From the NCBI GenBank assembly GCA_001586965.3, contig LUCW03001724.1:1-32500 (forward strand): a stretch of 32,500 nt of DNA. The letters are read 5' to 3'. The DNA is from Sphaeroforma sirkka. Its lineage: Eukaryota > Opisthokonta > Ichthyosporea > Ichthyophonida. The position numbers were made by a program, and so were the translations under genes. Under the pieces are notes generated by a model. That model ran no database searches, had not been told where the DNA came from, and saw only the letters and a program-made list of their open reading frames with translations. How positions within the stretch are numbered: the stretch's first letter is position 1; every line of letters starts with the position of its first letter. Shown piece after piece: positions 9,662 to 19,693 of the stretch.

Positions 9662-9990
9662 CTAGCTTGCGACAGTTGCGCCACCATACACGTACTTCCC
9701 TATAAGTACCACACACATCACCTCGTCAGCAACATGCGCATTATTGACCGGTATGCGCTCGAAGTAGCTGATGGTACAATCATATATCCGAAGTATGTTG
9801 CTGAGCTAGGAAACTTGGGGAACGTACTCATTGATACACCATTTAAAACTGCCTTACTAAGTATCAGCCTACTCTCAGCGCGACACTACTCATTTGAATT
9901 CACCAACAACATGATGTACATATTACTACCAAGTTTCGAAATCATAACAGTACATGAAAAGCGCAAATTATACTGTGTACACATCGACGA
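9662..9990 (+). pseudogene. Copia aspartic protease remnant
   Basis: The sequence continues in the frame of the preceding Gag after a TGA. The active-site block reads C-D-S-C-A-T-I-H at 9668-9691, against D-S-G-A-T-x-H in active copia proteases. The essential Gly is Cys, a one-base GGC-to-TGC change. The following residues (about V-A-D-G-T at 9761-9775, then N-V-L-I-D) fit the rest of a small retropepsin. The enzyme would have cut the Gag-Pol polyprotein and is expected to be inactive as written. Confidence 0.65.
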
Positions 9991-11113
9991 CATAGCTATG
10001 ACTACAGTGGAACCATCGCTGGAGAAAGCCAACCAGATTTCATGGCACAACAGGCTCGCGCACCCCAGCTACATCCCAAAAGATTTACCATACATAAGGC
10101 AACCAGAGGAACGATACAAAGCATGCACTATTGCTAAGAAGAAGAACAAGATTATAAACACGGAACGACAGCACGAACCTACTACAGAGCCTCTCTTCGT
10201 GGACATAATAGGACCGTTCGTAACGTCAATAGGATCCAACACCCACTCTGATCCGCGATCTGAAAGCGACAACAATTTTGGATGCTATGTTACACACCTT
10301 CGATGAATGGTACACCTTAAGTCATCGCCGAGTCCAGTGCATACAAATGGATCGAGGCTCACAGTTTACAGCAAACGTAACGAGGCGTATGCTTGCGTAT
10401 TTGGGATACTGCTCGAGGTACGCACCTGCGGCCACGCCACAATACCATGGCAAGGTAGAGAGACTCCATGGTACACTGGTCCCTAGAATGCTTGCACAAC
10501 TGAAGTATGCACGTCTACCGACTACAATGTGGGCTGAATCACTGATTCAAACCACCAACATATACAATGCTATACCCACCAACGAGAAGAGCTCATCCCC
10601 ATACGAGAAGTTTAACAGGATACACATTTCTGATAGATATGTTCAGAACATTCGGGTGTCACATCGCATACAAGAACCGTGATCCAGACGACAAACTCGA
10701 CGACAAAGCACAGGATGGCATTCTTCTTGCGCAACCCTTGGACACAACACCGGGCTCGTATCGTATATACTCACCACTGACAAAGCGTATAATAAAAAGC
10801 CGAGACGTCTATATATTCGAAGATGAATTCTTTGTCTGGGAAGACAACAAATGTACAACCGCTATCGCACCACCTGACACTACGAACAGTAGTACATACC
10901 TCCAAATCGAGAATAGCGATTTCCAAACAGACGCAAGGACAACATCGACAACAAAAGATGCTTAGCCAACAAGCCCAGCCAACTGTGACGCACAATTCAA
11001 GCAACCCAGAACAACTACAGATAACTCCATCATCAAAGCAACAACCTGCTGAGAGCGAAGTACATACCGTCGAGTCGGTACCAATGCACAACATGATCTC
11101 GAAGCAACCTTAG
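9991..11113 (+). pseudogene. Copia integrase, frameshifted
   Basis: The GAG-pre-integrase motif W-H-N-R-L-A-H-P-S lies at about 10044-10070. It is followed by a C..A..K remnant of the zinc-binding site whose second Cys is lost. The catalytic core shows F-V-D-I-I-G-P (first Asp), M-D-R-G-S-Q-F (second Asp, about 10347) and P-Q-Y-H-G-K-V-E-R-L-H (catalytic Glu, about 10440-10470). A frame change near 10280 and another near 10640 break it. After the core comes F-G-C-H-I-A-Y-K and K-L-D-D-K-A-Q-D-G-I, the usual copia integrase tail, then a Ser/Thr/Gln-rich linker to RT. Integrase would have inserted the cDNA, which the 5-bp target duplication records. Confidence 0.85.
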
Positions 11114-12233
11114 CTAGAAGAACGGCAGAAGGTCGCCAAGTCTCTCGAGAACTGCGGGACCTCGCGATAGATGATAATAATGTCGACTGGTATCACGATA
11201 GCCGTCGCAAGAGACGAACTCTTAGTGGAACCGAAAACATACAAAGGTATATATGAGATGACAAACGCAGCCAAGTGGGAGGAATCAGCACGTTCGGAGA
11301 TGGAGAGCTTGGTGATACAGCGCAAGGTCAGGACAAGTCACACGACTCAAATCACGTCTGAACGTAGCAGCATTCAATGCAAAACAGGGAGTTGATTACA
11401 ATGAAAGCTATGCCCCAGTGGCAGCCAAGGAAACACTCAGAATCTGTCTAGCTCTAATGGCACACTATGACATGGACATTCGACAATACGATACACCCTC
11501 GGCCTACCTCACTCAAGAACTGGATACCCCTAGCTACATGCGAGTGCCGCAAGGATACGATCTCATCGAACATCTATTGGACCCGTCTCAGAGAAAACTA
11601 TACGAAAGGCACAAGCAAGGAGACACAAATGTTGTATGTCGAGTTGACCGTTGGGTATACGGTCTACCACCTAGCGGACACTACTGGTTTAAAGCTATCC
11701 ATCGATTTGCTATACAGCACAGTTATAAACAAGCACAATCGGATGGAGCTCTGTTCATCAAACTAACACACAGTGGACCTTGTTTCATTATTGTACACGT
11801 AGATGACAAAATTGCACCATGCCAGAGTAAGACCGACGGACAGAAATTAGCTAACGCAATGAAAGGCGAATGGAACACTGTTGATATGGGGCTACCGTTA
11901 TGGTTTCTCAAGTGCCAAGTGGAAATACACCCTGGAAGAGTACGTCTTCATCAACGACAATACCTAAGAGAAATATTGCAGGAATGGGAGTTGATAGACT
12001 GTAAACCAGCATGGGTGCCAATTCTAGAATCGGACTATGAAGTAACAGACAAACATGCATATCTCCCAAAAAAGGCGGCAAGCTCAGACGTCCCAACAAT
12101 CACACAATACAACAAGCTAGTGGGTCAGCTACGATACCTTGTAGATCAAACACGAGTGGATATATGCTTTGCAGTTTCGATTCTAAGTCGCTATCTGATA
12201 GCTTCGGACTCGAATATACGAACAAAGAACCAA
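11114..12233 (+). pseudogene. Copia reverse transcriptase (RVT_2 type), interrupted
   Basis: The fragment 11171-11330 gives E-P-K-T-Y-K and A-A-K-W-E-E-S-A-R-S-E-M-E-S-L, the start of copia RT. After a frame change near 11350-11390, a long open stretch from 11391 gives D-Y-N-E-S-Y-A-P-V-A, Q-Y-D-T-P-S-A-Y-L, Y-M-R-V-P-Q-G-Y and V-Y-G-L-P-P-S-G. The catalytic box at 11796-11807 is H-V-D-D instead of Y-V-D-D. It continues to S-I-L-S-R-Y-L, then is cut at 12233 by the second nested repeat. About 40 codons expected between this point and RNase H are missing, so the insertion went with a deletion. Confidence 0.88.
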
Positions 12234-12888
12234 ATGCCGGACAAAACTCTTCATGAAATGGATGACATAACTGCGGTATGGCTCTTCTTCCGAGCAATTT
12301 TCCCTAACGGCAAGCCCCCATCCCAATCAGTATCTGAAAAATACTGGCATGCCCAACCAGTCCTCAATCGACACCACTTTCTCTGGTACCTTCCGTCTAA
12401 GCCGGTATCTCAATCAAATCGCCCCGGAAGCTCCACCAGTTTCATCCGCCTTTGTGTTCCTAGCGACGCTGTCGCCCAGGTAAAACGACATGCAGCACTT
12501 ACGTGGAAATGGCAGCTTGATGAAAACATCGACCCCCGCTCCCAACAACATCCCGACACTACGAAAGCAGCTTTAATCCATTATCTCCGCACCAAGCGGG
12601 AGGCCCGCTGCACACATGAACGAGCGCCAAAAATTCTTGACCGCAGCATGGATGCACTACTGATCCCACTTGTCAAATCCACTAACGCAGACATCCTCCA
12701 ATCTACCGCGGATCGTCTCTAGAAGGTTTACCAAGCAAAGCATAATGCAAACCTCTTCTCACCTAACCCGCAAATCCCGGCAAACGCCAATATTTTCTGA
12801 ACCACTACAGGGACTGTGAGAGCCATACCATATGTTCATACATTGTAATATACATACTTGTCATATTTTGAAATAAATAATATTATCC
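12234..12888 (+). mobile_element. 5'-truncated copy of the nested ORF1-like repeat, inside copia RT/RNase H
   Basis: This block matches 8312-8964 closely over about 650 bp, including the A-rich end GAAATAAATAATATTATCC. It starts at an internal point of the longer copy, so it is 5'-truncated. It happens to be in frame with RT and extends that frame to a TAG at 12720-12722, giving a fused reading frame that has no biological meaning for the retrotransposon. It carries one more C near 12318 than the longer copy, which opens a continuous 160-residue stretch (V-K-R-H-A-A-L-T-W-K-W-Q-L) broken in the copy at 8312. This copy therefore shows the better C-terminal half of the ORF1-like protein. Confidence 0.75.
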
Positions 12889-13363
12889 ATATCTGAGTGC
12901 AGACAGTAGCTTTGCTAGCGATGACACAAAAAGACGATCCACCACCGGGCGAGTGGGCATTATAGTAGGTGCACCATTCTTATGGGGAACAAACTTATAA
13001 CGATTAGTAACAACGTCTACAGCAGAGGCAGAATATATAATACAATCTGATACAGCCAAAGACGCGGTATGAGCTAGGAATCTCCTCACAGAATTCGGCA
13101 TTCCGCTCGTAAAACCCACCACGATAGAACAGGACAACATGTCAGCAATACTGATGGGAAATGGTATCACAAAATCCCGCCGTACAAAACATATCGATCT
13201 ACGATATCATCACATCAGGGAACTCACATCGAACAACACCATCAAGCTAAAATACATTCCATCAGAACAGATACTCAGTAATTTCTTCACGAAGCCACTC
13301 AGCCGAGAGAAGTTTACCGACATACGCGACAGACTAATGACTCGGATGCCAGTACCAACATAG
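12889..13363 (+). pseudogene. Copia RNase H domain
   Basis: The reading after the nested insertion gives L-S-A-D-S-S-F-A-S-D, then T-K-R-R-S-T-T-G, T-S-T-A-E-A-E-Y, E-Q-D-N-M-S-A-I-L, R-T-K-H-I-D-L-R-Y-H-H-I-R-E, and N-F-F-T-K-P-L, ending at a TAG at 13361-13363. This is the standard copia RNase H C-terminus. Two stops interrupt it: a TAA near 13009 where Gln is usual (CAA to TAA) and a TGA near 13069 where Trp is usual (TGG to TGA). RNase H degrades the RNA strand of the RT hybrid. Confidence 0.85.
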
Positions 13364-14530
13364 TTCAATTTATAATAAGGGTAAGTATTTTAAGGTAAGC
13401 AGGTGTCAAATGCTTTGTGCTTCTATCTCTGACTGCAAAATATACAGATATATCGTACCTTGTAAAAAGAATATGTACAAACTGATTGTATTATATGTAA
13501 AAATGAAATTACAAATAATGTACACGCAATATATAACTATATAGTTGTTCATAAAATTGTTCCTATCGATAGACGCCCAAGTACTTACTTGTGCGACTGT
13601 GTTTTGACATAATAAAATAGTCTGAAGTTAAGTTGAATCCCGCAGACAATTTGTGTTCATCTATACACATAATATTAGTATTTTACTGGTTCTTTTTAAC
13701 TTTTTTGCGTGATATCGTAAAAGTTGCAGACCAGTGACGATTTGTATAGAAATTCACTCGCAGGATACAAACAAAATTGTAAATTTCGCAGCCCACAGGC
13801 CCTACAGGGACTACAATATCTCACTGTCTCCAACCCCCCCTCCCCCAACGCACCCTCTATGTATTGTGAGTACTAACACAAAAACAGTTCTTTATTTTTA
13901 CCACTGGAGCCTGAATTTTCGTCCTCAATGGGTAGAATTTATCACTATGCGAATTTCGTTGGTCAATTCAATCAAAAATTTAACTTTTTCTAAAAGCAAC
14001 CATACTAAGGATAGTAGCCAGACCGCAGCATAAAAGCCGCACATTCCAAGACCCAAGAAAAAATCTTAGCCTCACAGTCTCCGAGTCTCAGCTTCTCAGG
14101 CCATATCACAAAGTCAAACCAATATGCCACAACGCAGAAGGGAGCTGTCCCCCAGCATCCACGCCACAGTCCACACCGATTCAGTAAGCAAAATGTATTT
14201 TTCAAGAAAATCTCGAGTATTTTTACCTGCGAAATTGCGATGCCTGTCCCCGTACAGAAGATTATCCACGCCAGTCGTGAAGCCTGCCACTGTACAGGAG
14301 ATCGTCTACTCTTCAGAAAAGTCAACTCTTTCAACAATTTTCAGGAGACAATACTCAACAGCACCAATTCGTAAACGTCTTCGACAAATATACATTGGTT
14401 CAACGCTTATCGCCCAATCCATCTACAGTGTCAACAATTTCACAATCCAGGTCTTGAGTCTTCGACCTTCATTAGTCTTCAGTTTCCAATTTTCAGCCTT
14501 CAGACTTCAGCCCTTGTTGATTGTAAAATT
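13364..14530 (+). other. Long non-coding 3' internal region of the copia element
   Basis: The pol stop at 13363 is followed by about 1.17 kb before the polypurine tract, where copia elements usually have far less. No retroviral domain is recognisable. A frame at 14124-14630 (168 codons, basic and Ser-rich) runs into the LTR and is probably accidental. Low-complexity CTTCAG/GAGTCTT-type sequence occurs at about 14440-14520. It could be another nested insertion, captured DNA or an extended 3' leader. Confidence 0.5.
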
Positions 14531-14539
14531 GAAGGGGAG
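14531..14539 (+). promoter_or_regulatory. Polypurine tract
   Basis: GAAGGGGAG directly abuts the TG of the 3' LTR at 14540. A purine run in this position primes plus-strand cDNA synthesis in LTR retrotransposons. Confidence 0.8.
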
Positions 14540-15024
14540 TGAGAGATTACAGGTCTCAGGCCAGATTTTACAGCAAGAAACCATTTTGATTTATGGAAGT
14601 AATCAGAGTCAGCTCACTACCGAGAGCTAATCAAGTTGCTCATATTACTCTCAAGAGTTGAATTATCACTTAACCGACTTCCGAGAGCAGATTAAGTTTC
14701 ATAACCGATTCCCGAGTGTGGATTAATCCTGTCAACCGCAACATTCTAAAAATAGCTGCGGTTCTATGTGAGTCACAACCTATGCGGAAAGGCATCATGT
14801 GATTAGCGTGAGACTTAAATGCAGAGAAGTTGAAATGGAAAAGCATCGAAGTGTTAAAGTGTTCTGCATAAAGTTTATCATACTGACCATATGAGTTTTT
14901 ATCCTGGCCAGCCCAAGCGGCTGAACTCTAGCACAAACACTTTAGGTATAAAACCAAAGGTGAGGTCAGAAATAAACACATACATTTGCACTTTATCTAA
15001 AGTCTACTACATTGTACTCTAACA
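14540..15024 (+). repeat. Copia 3' LTR
   Basis: The 485-bp LTR begins TGAGAGATTACAGG and ends CTCTAACA, followed by the AAAAC target duplication. It keeps the TATA-like element (14947-14953) and AATAAA (14971-14976). It contains about 15 extra bases around 14820-14840 relative to the 5' LTR, plus substitutions, many of them transitions. Confidence 0.9.
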
Positions 15025-15029
15025 AAAAC
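15025..15029. repeat. Target-site duplication AAAAC, right copy
   Basis: The five bases directly after the 3' LTR are identical to 6407-6411. Confidence 0.85.
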
Positions 15030-15115
15030 TAAACCCATCAAAAGCTGATGATGTATTGCATTGTGACTCATCTCCAACTCTGTTAAATAGCATTTTACAT
15101 TATGAAGTTTGTACT

Positions 15116-16235
15116 TCACGAGAATCTTTTTGAACTAGTTAAGATATAAGAGGTGTAGTAGCTTACGTGTGCGACGAAGGATGATTTCTGTCGTCGGGAT
15201 ACGACGTGAGCCGATATGTAAGGCAGTCGAGCAATCAATGTTTTAACCTCATACGGTCCGCCCTTCTCATCGGCCACTGAAAATATGATCGGTGTATTAT
15301 ACTTAGCCGTATGCACAGCTGTGTCGGAAATGTGAGTCATAGGTAAACTATATTCCTGACCTCAGATTCGACTGTTTCCTTCGTCTCTTTTTGAGAACGA
15401 TATCCATCATCTCTCACAAACAAAGAAAAATTATGTCCCTAGTTATACGCATGTCCTCTAGCCATGATACCACATGACCTTCCTGAGGAATTTTGTTGAA
15501 AGGTGCCTGTAGCGAGCGTCGTATCGGTGACAGAATCCGGTGTCTCGTTCATTTGTGCTTGTCCCCAGTTAATCGAGTATGGCCACACGTCCGCATCACC
15601 AAGCAACGCAACTCGCATGAACTCCTTCGCTTTTATGAGTCTCACTCTATCGGCACCTTGTCTCTAAAATTTATATGTTGCACTAGTTTTGTGACGCGTA
15701 CCTGCTGCAACAGTGTCGTCATGACATCTGTAAACTCGCTACCGTTGTCAGTATACATATTAACTGGCCAGCTGAAATCTGCGAATCACTTATAAATGAT
15801 CTCGGCTACGATTTGAGTTGATTTGTCTTTCAGAGGATATAACTCGTTACATCTTGATGCAACATCAAACACGTGACAAACACACTTACATTTCGTGTGA
15901 TCGGACATGGGTAACTCAGCCAGATTAATAATAACCCAGTGCCACGGTTTGCCATCAGAAATGCTACTTATATGGGCATATCCGTAACGCTTGATTCGGT
16001 TAGCTTTGCAGTCATTGCATTCGTGATACACTTGAGATACACATTGTTCAGGTTCGAGTGTACAAAGTCTTACCTTTTGCAATATTCCTCTGTCCCCGCT
16101 TGATCCGTATGTTTGCGAACATGGTGTTGTCTTAACCATTTCAGAATAGCTTCTTAACCATTTCAGAATAGTTGCATCGGCTGACTCTGTAACACCGAAA
16201 TCAGCAGGTGAGGATTCCACTATGTCATCAATCAT
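15116..16235 (-). pseudogene. Ty3/gypsy integrase remnant
   Basis: Read on the minus strand from 16235. The N-terminal zinc-binding region is degenerate but shows A-T-I-L-K-W-L-R and C-N-D-C-K-A-N-R. The core gives K-P-W-H-W-V-I-I-N-L-A-E (the first catalytic Asp is Asn), H-V-F-D-V-A-S-R and L-K-D-K-S-T-Q-I-V. After a TAA near 15790 in a short frame change it continues with M-Y-T-D-N-G-S-E-F-T (second Asp, 15741-15758). The tail in another frame (15340-15116) has G-P-Y-E-V-K-T-L-I and S-S-F-V-A-H-V-S, similar to the integrase C-terminal barrel. A 19-bp stretch is tandemly duplicated at about 16135-16173. Several stops and frame changes make it non-functional. Confidence 0.72.
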
Positions 16236-16611
16236 TTGGACTTGAAGGCTCTTTTAGTCCTGCTTTTGCGTGAATGGTCTAAGGTATATATACGATTAAA
16301 ATTTATATTGTCCATTAGTTGGGTAATATGATTGTGTACATCTGAAAAGTCGTTCATCGGCTATTTAATACCCTGTTATCAGCCACACATGCAGTAGCTT
16401 TGTCTGAATCTTTCCTCTTATAAAAAGTCTGTGCCAGTGATGTACTCCCCTGTGGTTCTCCATACTGCAGGTGCTTGTGTTGTCTTCGTCTCTCCTTGAA
16501 ACCGTGTTGTCAAAAGTGTGGTCTTAGATTCTCCACGCTCCTTTTAACGGCTTCTAAAAATTGTAGAATACGGTGAGTAGCTGGGAAGGTACGACCAAAT
16601 AAAACAACAAT
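16236..16611. other. Degenerate sequence between integrase remnant and LTR-like repeat
   Basis: No clear domain is readable on either strand. By position this should include the linker between RNase H and integrase of the minus-strand Ty3/gypsy relic, but I cannot support individual motifs. Confidence 0.4.
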
Positions 16612-16902
16612 CCTCTTCTCAAGTACGTCTCTCTTTGCTAGTAAAAGTACTAGTCTGGAAAAAGTGCACGGAGTCTGTTTGTGATATGTATTTTCTAGTT
16701 AATGAGACTCGGATTTTTACTTGAGTTTGTCTCTCACGAGGGACACCCGTCAGTAGGTACCGGTTCACCGCCAGATTCCTGATTACTCCAATATCAGGAA
16801 TATATTAATTTGGGTTCAGAATCAATTCTCGGGTATTTGAAATCCTGTAAAATTCGGATCTAGAATTTGGCTTTTTAGCTTTTTTAGTACCATGATGTTA
16901 CA
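16612..16902 (-). repeat. LTR-like dispersed repeat, copy B
   Basis: About 290 bp are related to 4771-5029 in the same orientation. On the minus strand it starts TGTAACATCATGG. It lies between the RNase H and integrase remnants of the minus-strand Ty3/gypsy pol, so it interrupts that gene. A perfect hairpin CACTTGG-TTGTT-CCAAGTG lies just outside it near 16911-16929. AGGTA occurs just after its right end and near its left side (about 16587), but not exactly at a defined left end, so a target duplication is not established. Confidence 0.5.
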
Positions 16903-17379
16903 AGGTATCCACTTGGTTGTTCCAAGTGAACCTATCCAACATATTATAGTATGTCGTCAAGGCGACTTTTGAACTGCTTGGGTACCCTGGAAGTGGTAAG
17001 TATCCACCTCTCTATTTACATAGGTTGGCACACATTAAATCATAGAGACCAATTTGTCGATACACATATCTGAATGTTTTGAAGGGCAACACAGCGTGGT
17101 GGTAGCATCTTGTAAAAACCCTAAACCCTAAAAACATAATTTACCAACTGTAGTATCAACAACCATGCGTTCTCATTGGCTAAGTCGGTTTGAAAAGCGT
17201 TCACCTTTTAGATGTTCAAGAGTTCGGTATCACGGCAGCTGCGAATTATGATGTGCAGCGAACATATGCATGGTATATCTGCGATCTTAAACCGTTTAAG
17301 ATTGGCTTTTTGAGCCGCAGCTAAAAACTCCAGTACCATACTATAAAAAAATCGATACAAAGCGTGGCAACATATATGG

Positions 17380-18810
17380 TAGTTGGTTGTTTTTATCAAG
17401 AATATCTGTTATGTCAGGAGAAGAGAACTTCGCAATCGTATCACGCCACCGACTAACCAATTGTGGGTTTGGTTCCATGTCCTTCAAGTGTTACAATGAT
17501 TTCTGATCGCATAGTACATCAAAGTGTGTACCACACAGGTAGGTCTGAAAAGAGAGAGTGCTGTTATGAAGCTATTGCCGTACGGTAGTTAGTTTGTGAC
17601 AAGTCCATCGCTCTGCTAAAAAACTGTACTTAGCTCGGTTTCACATCAGTCATTTGATTCAGAGTACCTCCAAGTTCCATATTGGATGCGTTTGTTACTA
17701 CCATGAACAATCCTCCGTCTCTTGGTGGATAAACTACCCATTGTACCGCTGTTTTGAGCTGCTGGAAGGCATCACCATAAGGTTCAAGATATCTTGCTAA
17801 ATGAGAAACTCCGTCCGACAGGAAGTGGACGAAGCTGTACGTGCTGCTTGCTTCCTTTTCAGTTGCAGGAGTTCTTCAATCTAGTAAGTGTTATGCCTTT
17901 CCGGGATCGATCATGGACCAATCATCTGATATACAAGAACTTAACAGCTGTATTTCGTTAGTTTCGAGGTGACACTTTTGCTTTTGAGTTTGAAGTCGAG
18001 TTTGTTCATTGCTACGACCTCTTATACTACTCGGTCGTGCTCCTCTTTGGTTTTGATAACTACAGTTATGTCATCTATATACACTTGTAATTGTCCAGAT
18101 CGCGAAATGATTCTTGCTTGAGATTTGTTGAAAGAACGATGACAATATGTGCAGACCAAACAGTGCTCCTTAAATGAGCACAGTTGTCATCCCAGGTAAA
18201 CGTGAAGTACTTTTGGTGTGGTTCGTATATTTTCATCTGGTGATAGCCTAGTTTTAGATCTTATGGTGGAGAAAATTGTAGCTCCTTCTATTTGTCTCAG
18301 TAACTCGTTAATCTTTGGTACGTGGAAAATATATGTTGATGTTAGAGCATACTCGTACCTTCTTCAAGATTCCAACTGAACTGGACTGGTCTTTAGCCAA
18401 AAGTGCTAGGTTTATTGGAGTGGGCTCGTAGTATACTGCGATGACTCTATCTTCCAACCAGGTAATAACTTGTTCTCTGACCACCTGTTCACGACGCCAT
18501 GCAACATAGTTGCGAGTAGGACACTTGAGTTTTGAGTAGTATACCAAGGCCAAGTCTAAGCTCACATAACTGTTGTTAATATGATCTCAGTCCAAGCCCA
18601 GTATATCTTGATCTTGTCGTTGTCAAACACCAAATCTTTTAGTTTCCCTACAAAGTGTGGACTTATCTCTTCAACAGTCTTAGAAGGTTTATATACAGGC
18701 TTCAGTATATGGTCGTCTGATTGATCTTTAATATCTAATGATAACAAATCAGTCGTAGTCTGGTGAAAATACTCATTACTGTTTTTATGACAACTGACGT
18801 TGATCAAATA
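17380..18810 (-). pseudogene. Ty3/gypsy reverse transcriptase and RNase H remnant
   Basis: On the minus strand, 18807-18565 is the region before RT. 18565-18308 gives the RT start (W-L-E-D-R-V-I, then P-T-P-I-N-L-A-L-L-A-K-D). The catalytic box Y-I-D-D-I-T-V-V-I-K-T lies at about 18082-18050, followed by K-E-E-H-D-R-V-V, a TAA, then M-N-K-L-D-F-K-L, the usual Ty3/gypsy pattern. RNase H follows: G-G-L-F-M-V-V-T-N-A-S-N-M-E-L-G-G-T-L-N-Q (about 17725-17663) with the first catalytic Asp changed to Asn (17686-17697), then Y-L-C-G-T-H-F-D-V-L-C-D-Q. Many stops and frame changes are present. RT preceding RNase H and then integrase is the Ty3/gypsy gene order. Confidence 0.82.
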
Positions 18811-19265
18811 GTGTGAATCTTAGATCAACCACTATGTCTCAACCAACTATCACGGATATCATACAGCATTGAAATGCTGTACATGGAACTTGCGAGCTCG
18901 GATCCAACAACTCTTTTATTTCATGCCCATTAATACCTCAAGAACGACACGCTCATCATGAGGCCCGTCCTTCAGTCTTAGTGACAAGTCCCGATATGAT
19001 TACTACTTAATATCTACTCTAGCTTGTACCTTGCATTGCTGCTTGTGGAATCATCCAGTACCAGCATAGTTAATACACTTCACCACCAAATACTTACATT
19101 TCGTGTTGTGTTTATCTTTCCATCTTCCAATAGGTTCGTGCTGGGTCATTCTCTAATCACAATTTGCCTCAATACAGTTCTTGACAACCTTATGATTGGG
19201 ATCGGCTAGTACTGATTGCTGAGCAGCTTTGGGTGGTCCAAAATCAATATCTGTTTCTGCTAGAG
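18811..19265 (-). pseudogene. Possible Ty3/gypsy gag end and protease scrap
   Basis: The minus strand between 19260 and 19040 has protein-like frames with a Cys/His-rich end (H-K-Q-Q-C-K-V-Q) that may be a decayed zinc knuckle. About 18955-18890 gives G-H-E-I-K-E-L-L-D-P-S-S, reminiscent of the protease L-L-D-T-G-A block but with the catalytic motif changed. The assignment rests mainly on position upstream of RT and is weak. Confidence 0.35.
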
Positions 19266-19291
19266 CCTGCCCTCTTCTTTATTCTTTTTGC

Positions 19292-19693
19292 GGATCATGC
19301 TTCCTCCACCAGTACGGCTGATGTTGAATACTTCACAATATCAGAGTCTGATAAACATGTCTATTGACTCCGTAACGTACTCTCCGAGATAGGTTTTCTA
19401 CAGACGTACCTTTACACCCCTCTATTGAGATAACAAATCCGCCATCCACGCCATAGTATCTACAGAGCCTATCAAACACCGCAAATACATTGATATTTCC
19501 GAGTCCACCATGTTAAAGAGCTCGAAAATGAGGGAGTCGTCAAGGCTGACTACATCACAACAACCGCGAATCCAGCCGACATACTTACCAAGAATACTGC
19601 TCGTCCGGCACACTCGCGTCACCCTCACTCCATGCTCGCCGAAGTACCCGTTGAGTATACCAATGCAGTCGTGAATCAATCCAGGGAAGAATG
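19292..19693 (+). pseudogene. Copia RNase H C-terminal fragment
   Basis: Plus-strand reading gives S-T-S-T-A-D-V-E-Y-F-T-I-S-E-S-D-K (about 19304-19354), a TGA where Trp is usual, L-R-N-V-L-S-E-I-G-F, then after a frame change D-N-K-S-A-I-H-A-I and H-R-K-Y-I-D-I (about 19430-19495). After another change come H-H-V-K-E-L-E-N-E-G-V-V and N-P-A-D-I-L-T-K-N-T (to about 19590). These are the conserved blocks of copia RNase H in the right order. No RT is found upstream on this strand, so only the 3' end of an element survives. A 132-codon frame on the opposite strand here is a shadow of it. Confidence 0.75.

Larger units (their letters stand above)
6412..15024 (+). mobile_element. Complete Ty1/copia LTR retrotransposon, inactive, with two nested insertions
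   Basis: The element is bounded by two LTRs (6412-6881 and 14540-15024), a perfect 5-bp duplication AAAAC, and a polypurine tract before the 3' LTR. The order gag, protease, integrase, reverse transcriptase, RNase H is diagnostic of Ty1/copia, where integrase precedes RT. Total length is 8.6 kb. About 1.55 kb (7420-8965) and 0.65 kb (12234-12888) of this are nested insertions, and about 1.2 kb (13364-14530) is an unexplained 3' internal stretch. Frameshifts and stops interrupt every coding segment, so it cannot be autonomous now. Confidence 0.92.

Noticed and set aside
11418..12722. 434-codon frame taken as one protein
   Set aside because: It is a chance fusion of copia RT (to 12233) with an inserted 5'-truncated repeat; no known protein has this join.
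14124..14630. 168-codon frame as an extra copia gene
   Set aside because: It runs 90 bp into the 3' LTR, has no recognisable domain and low-complexity content.
17114..17132. Telomere-like CCCTAAA repeats (also near 23950 and 31012)
   Set aside because: Only one or two units each, which is too short to call interstitial telomere.
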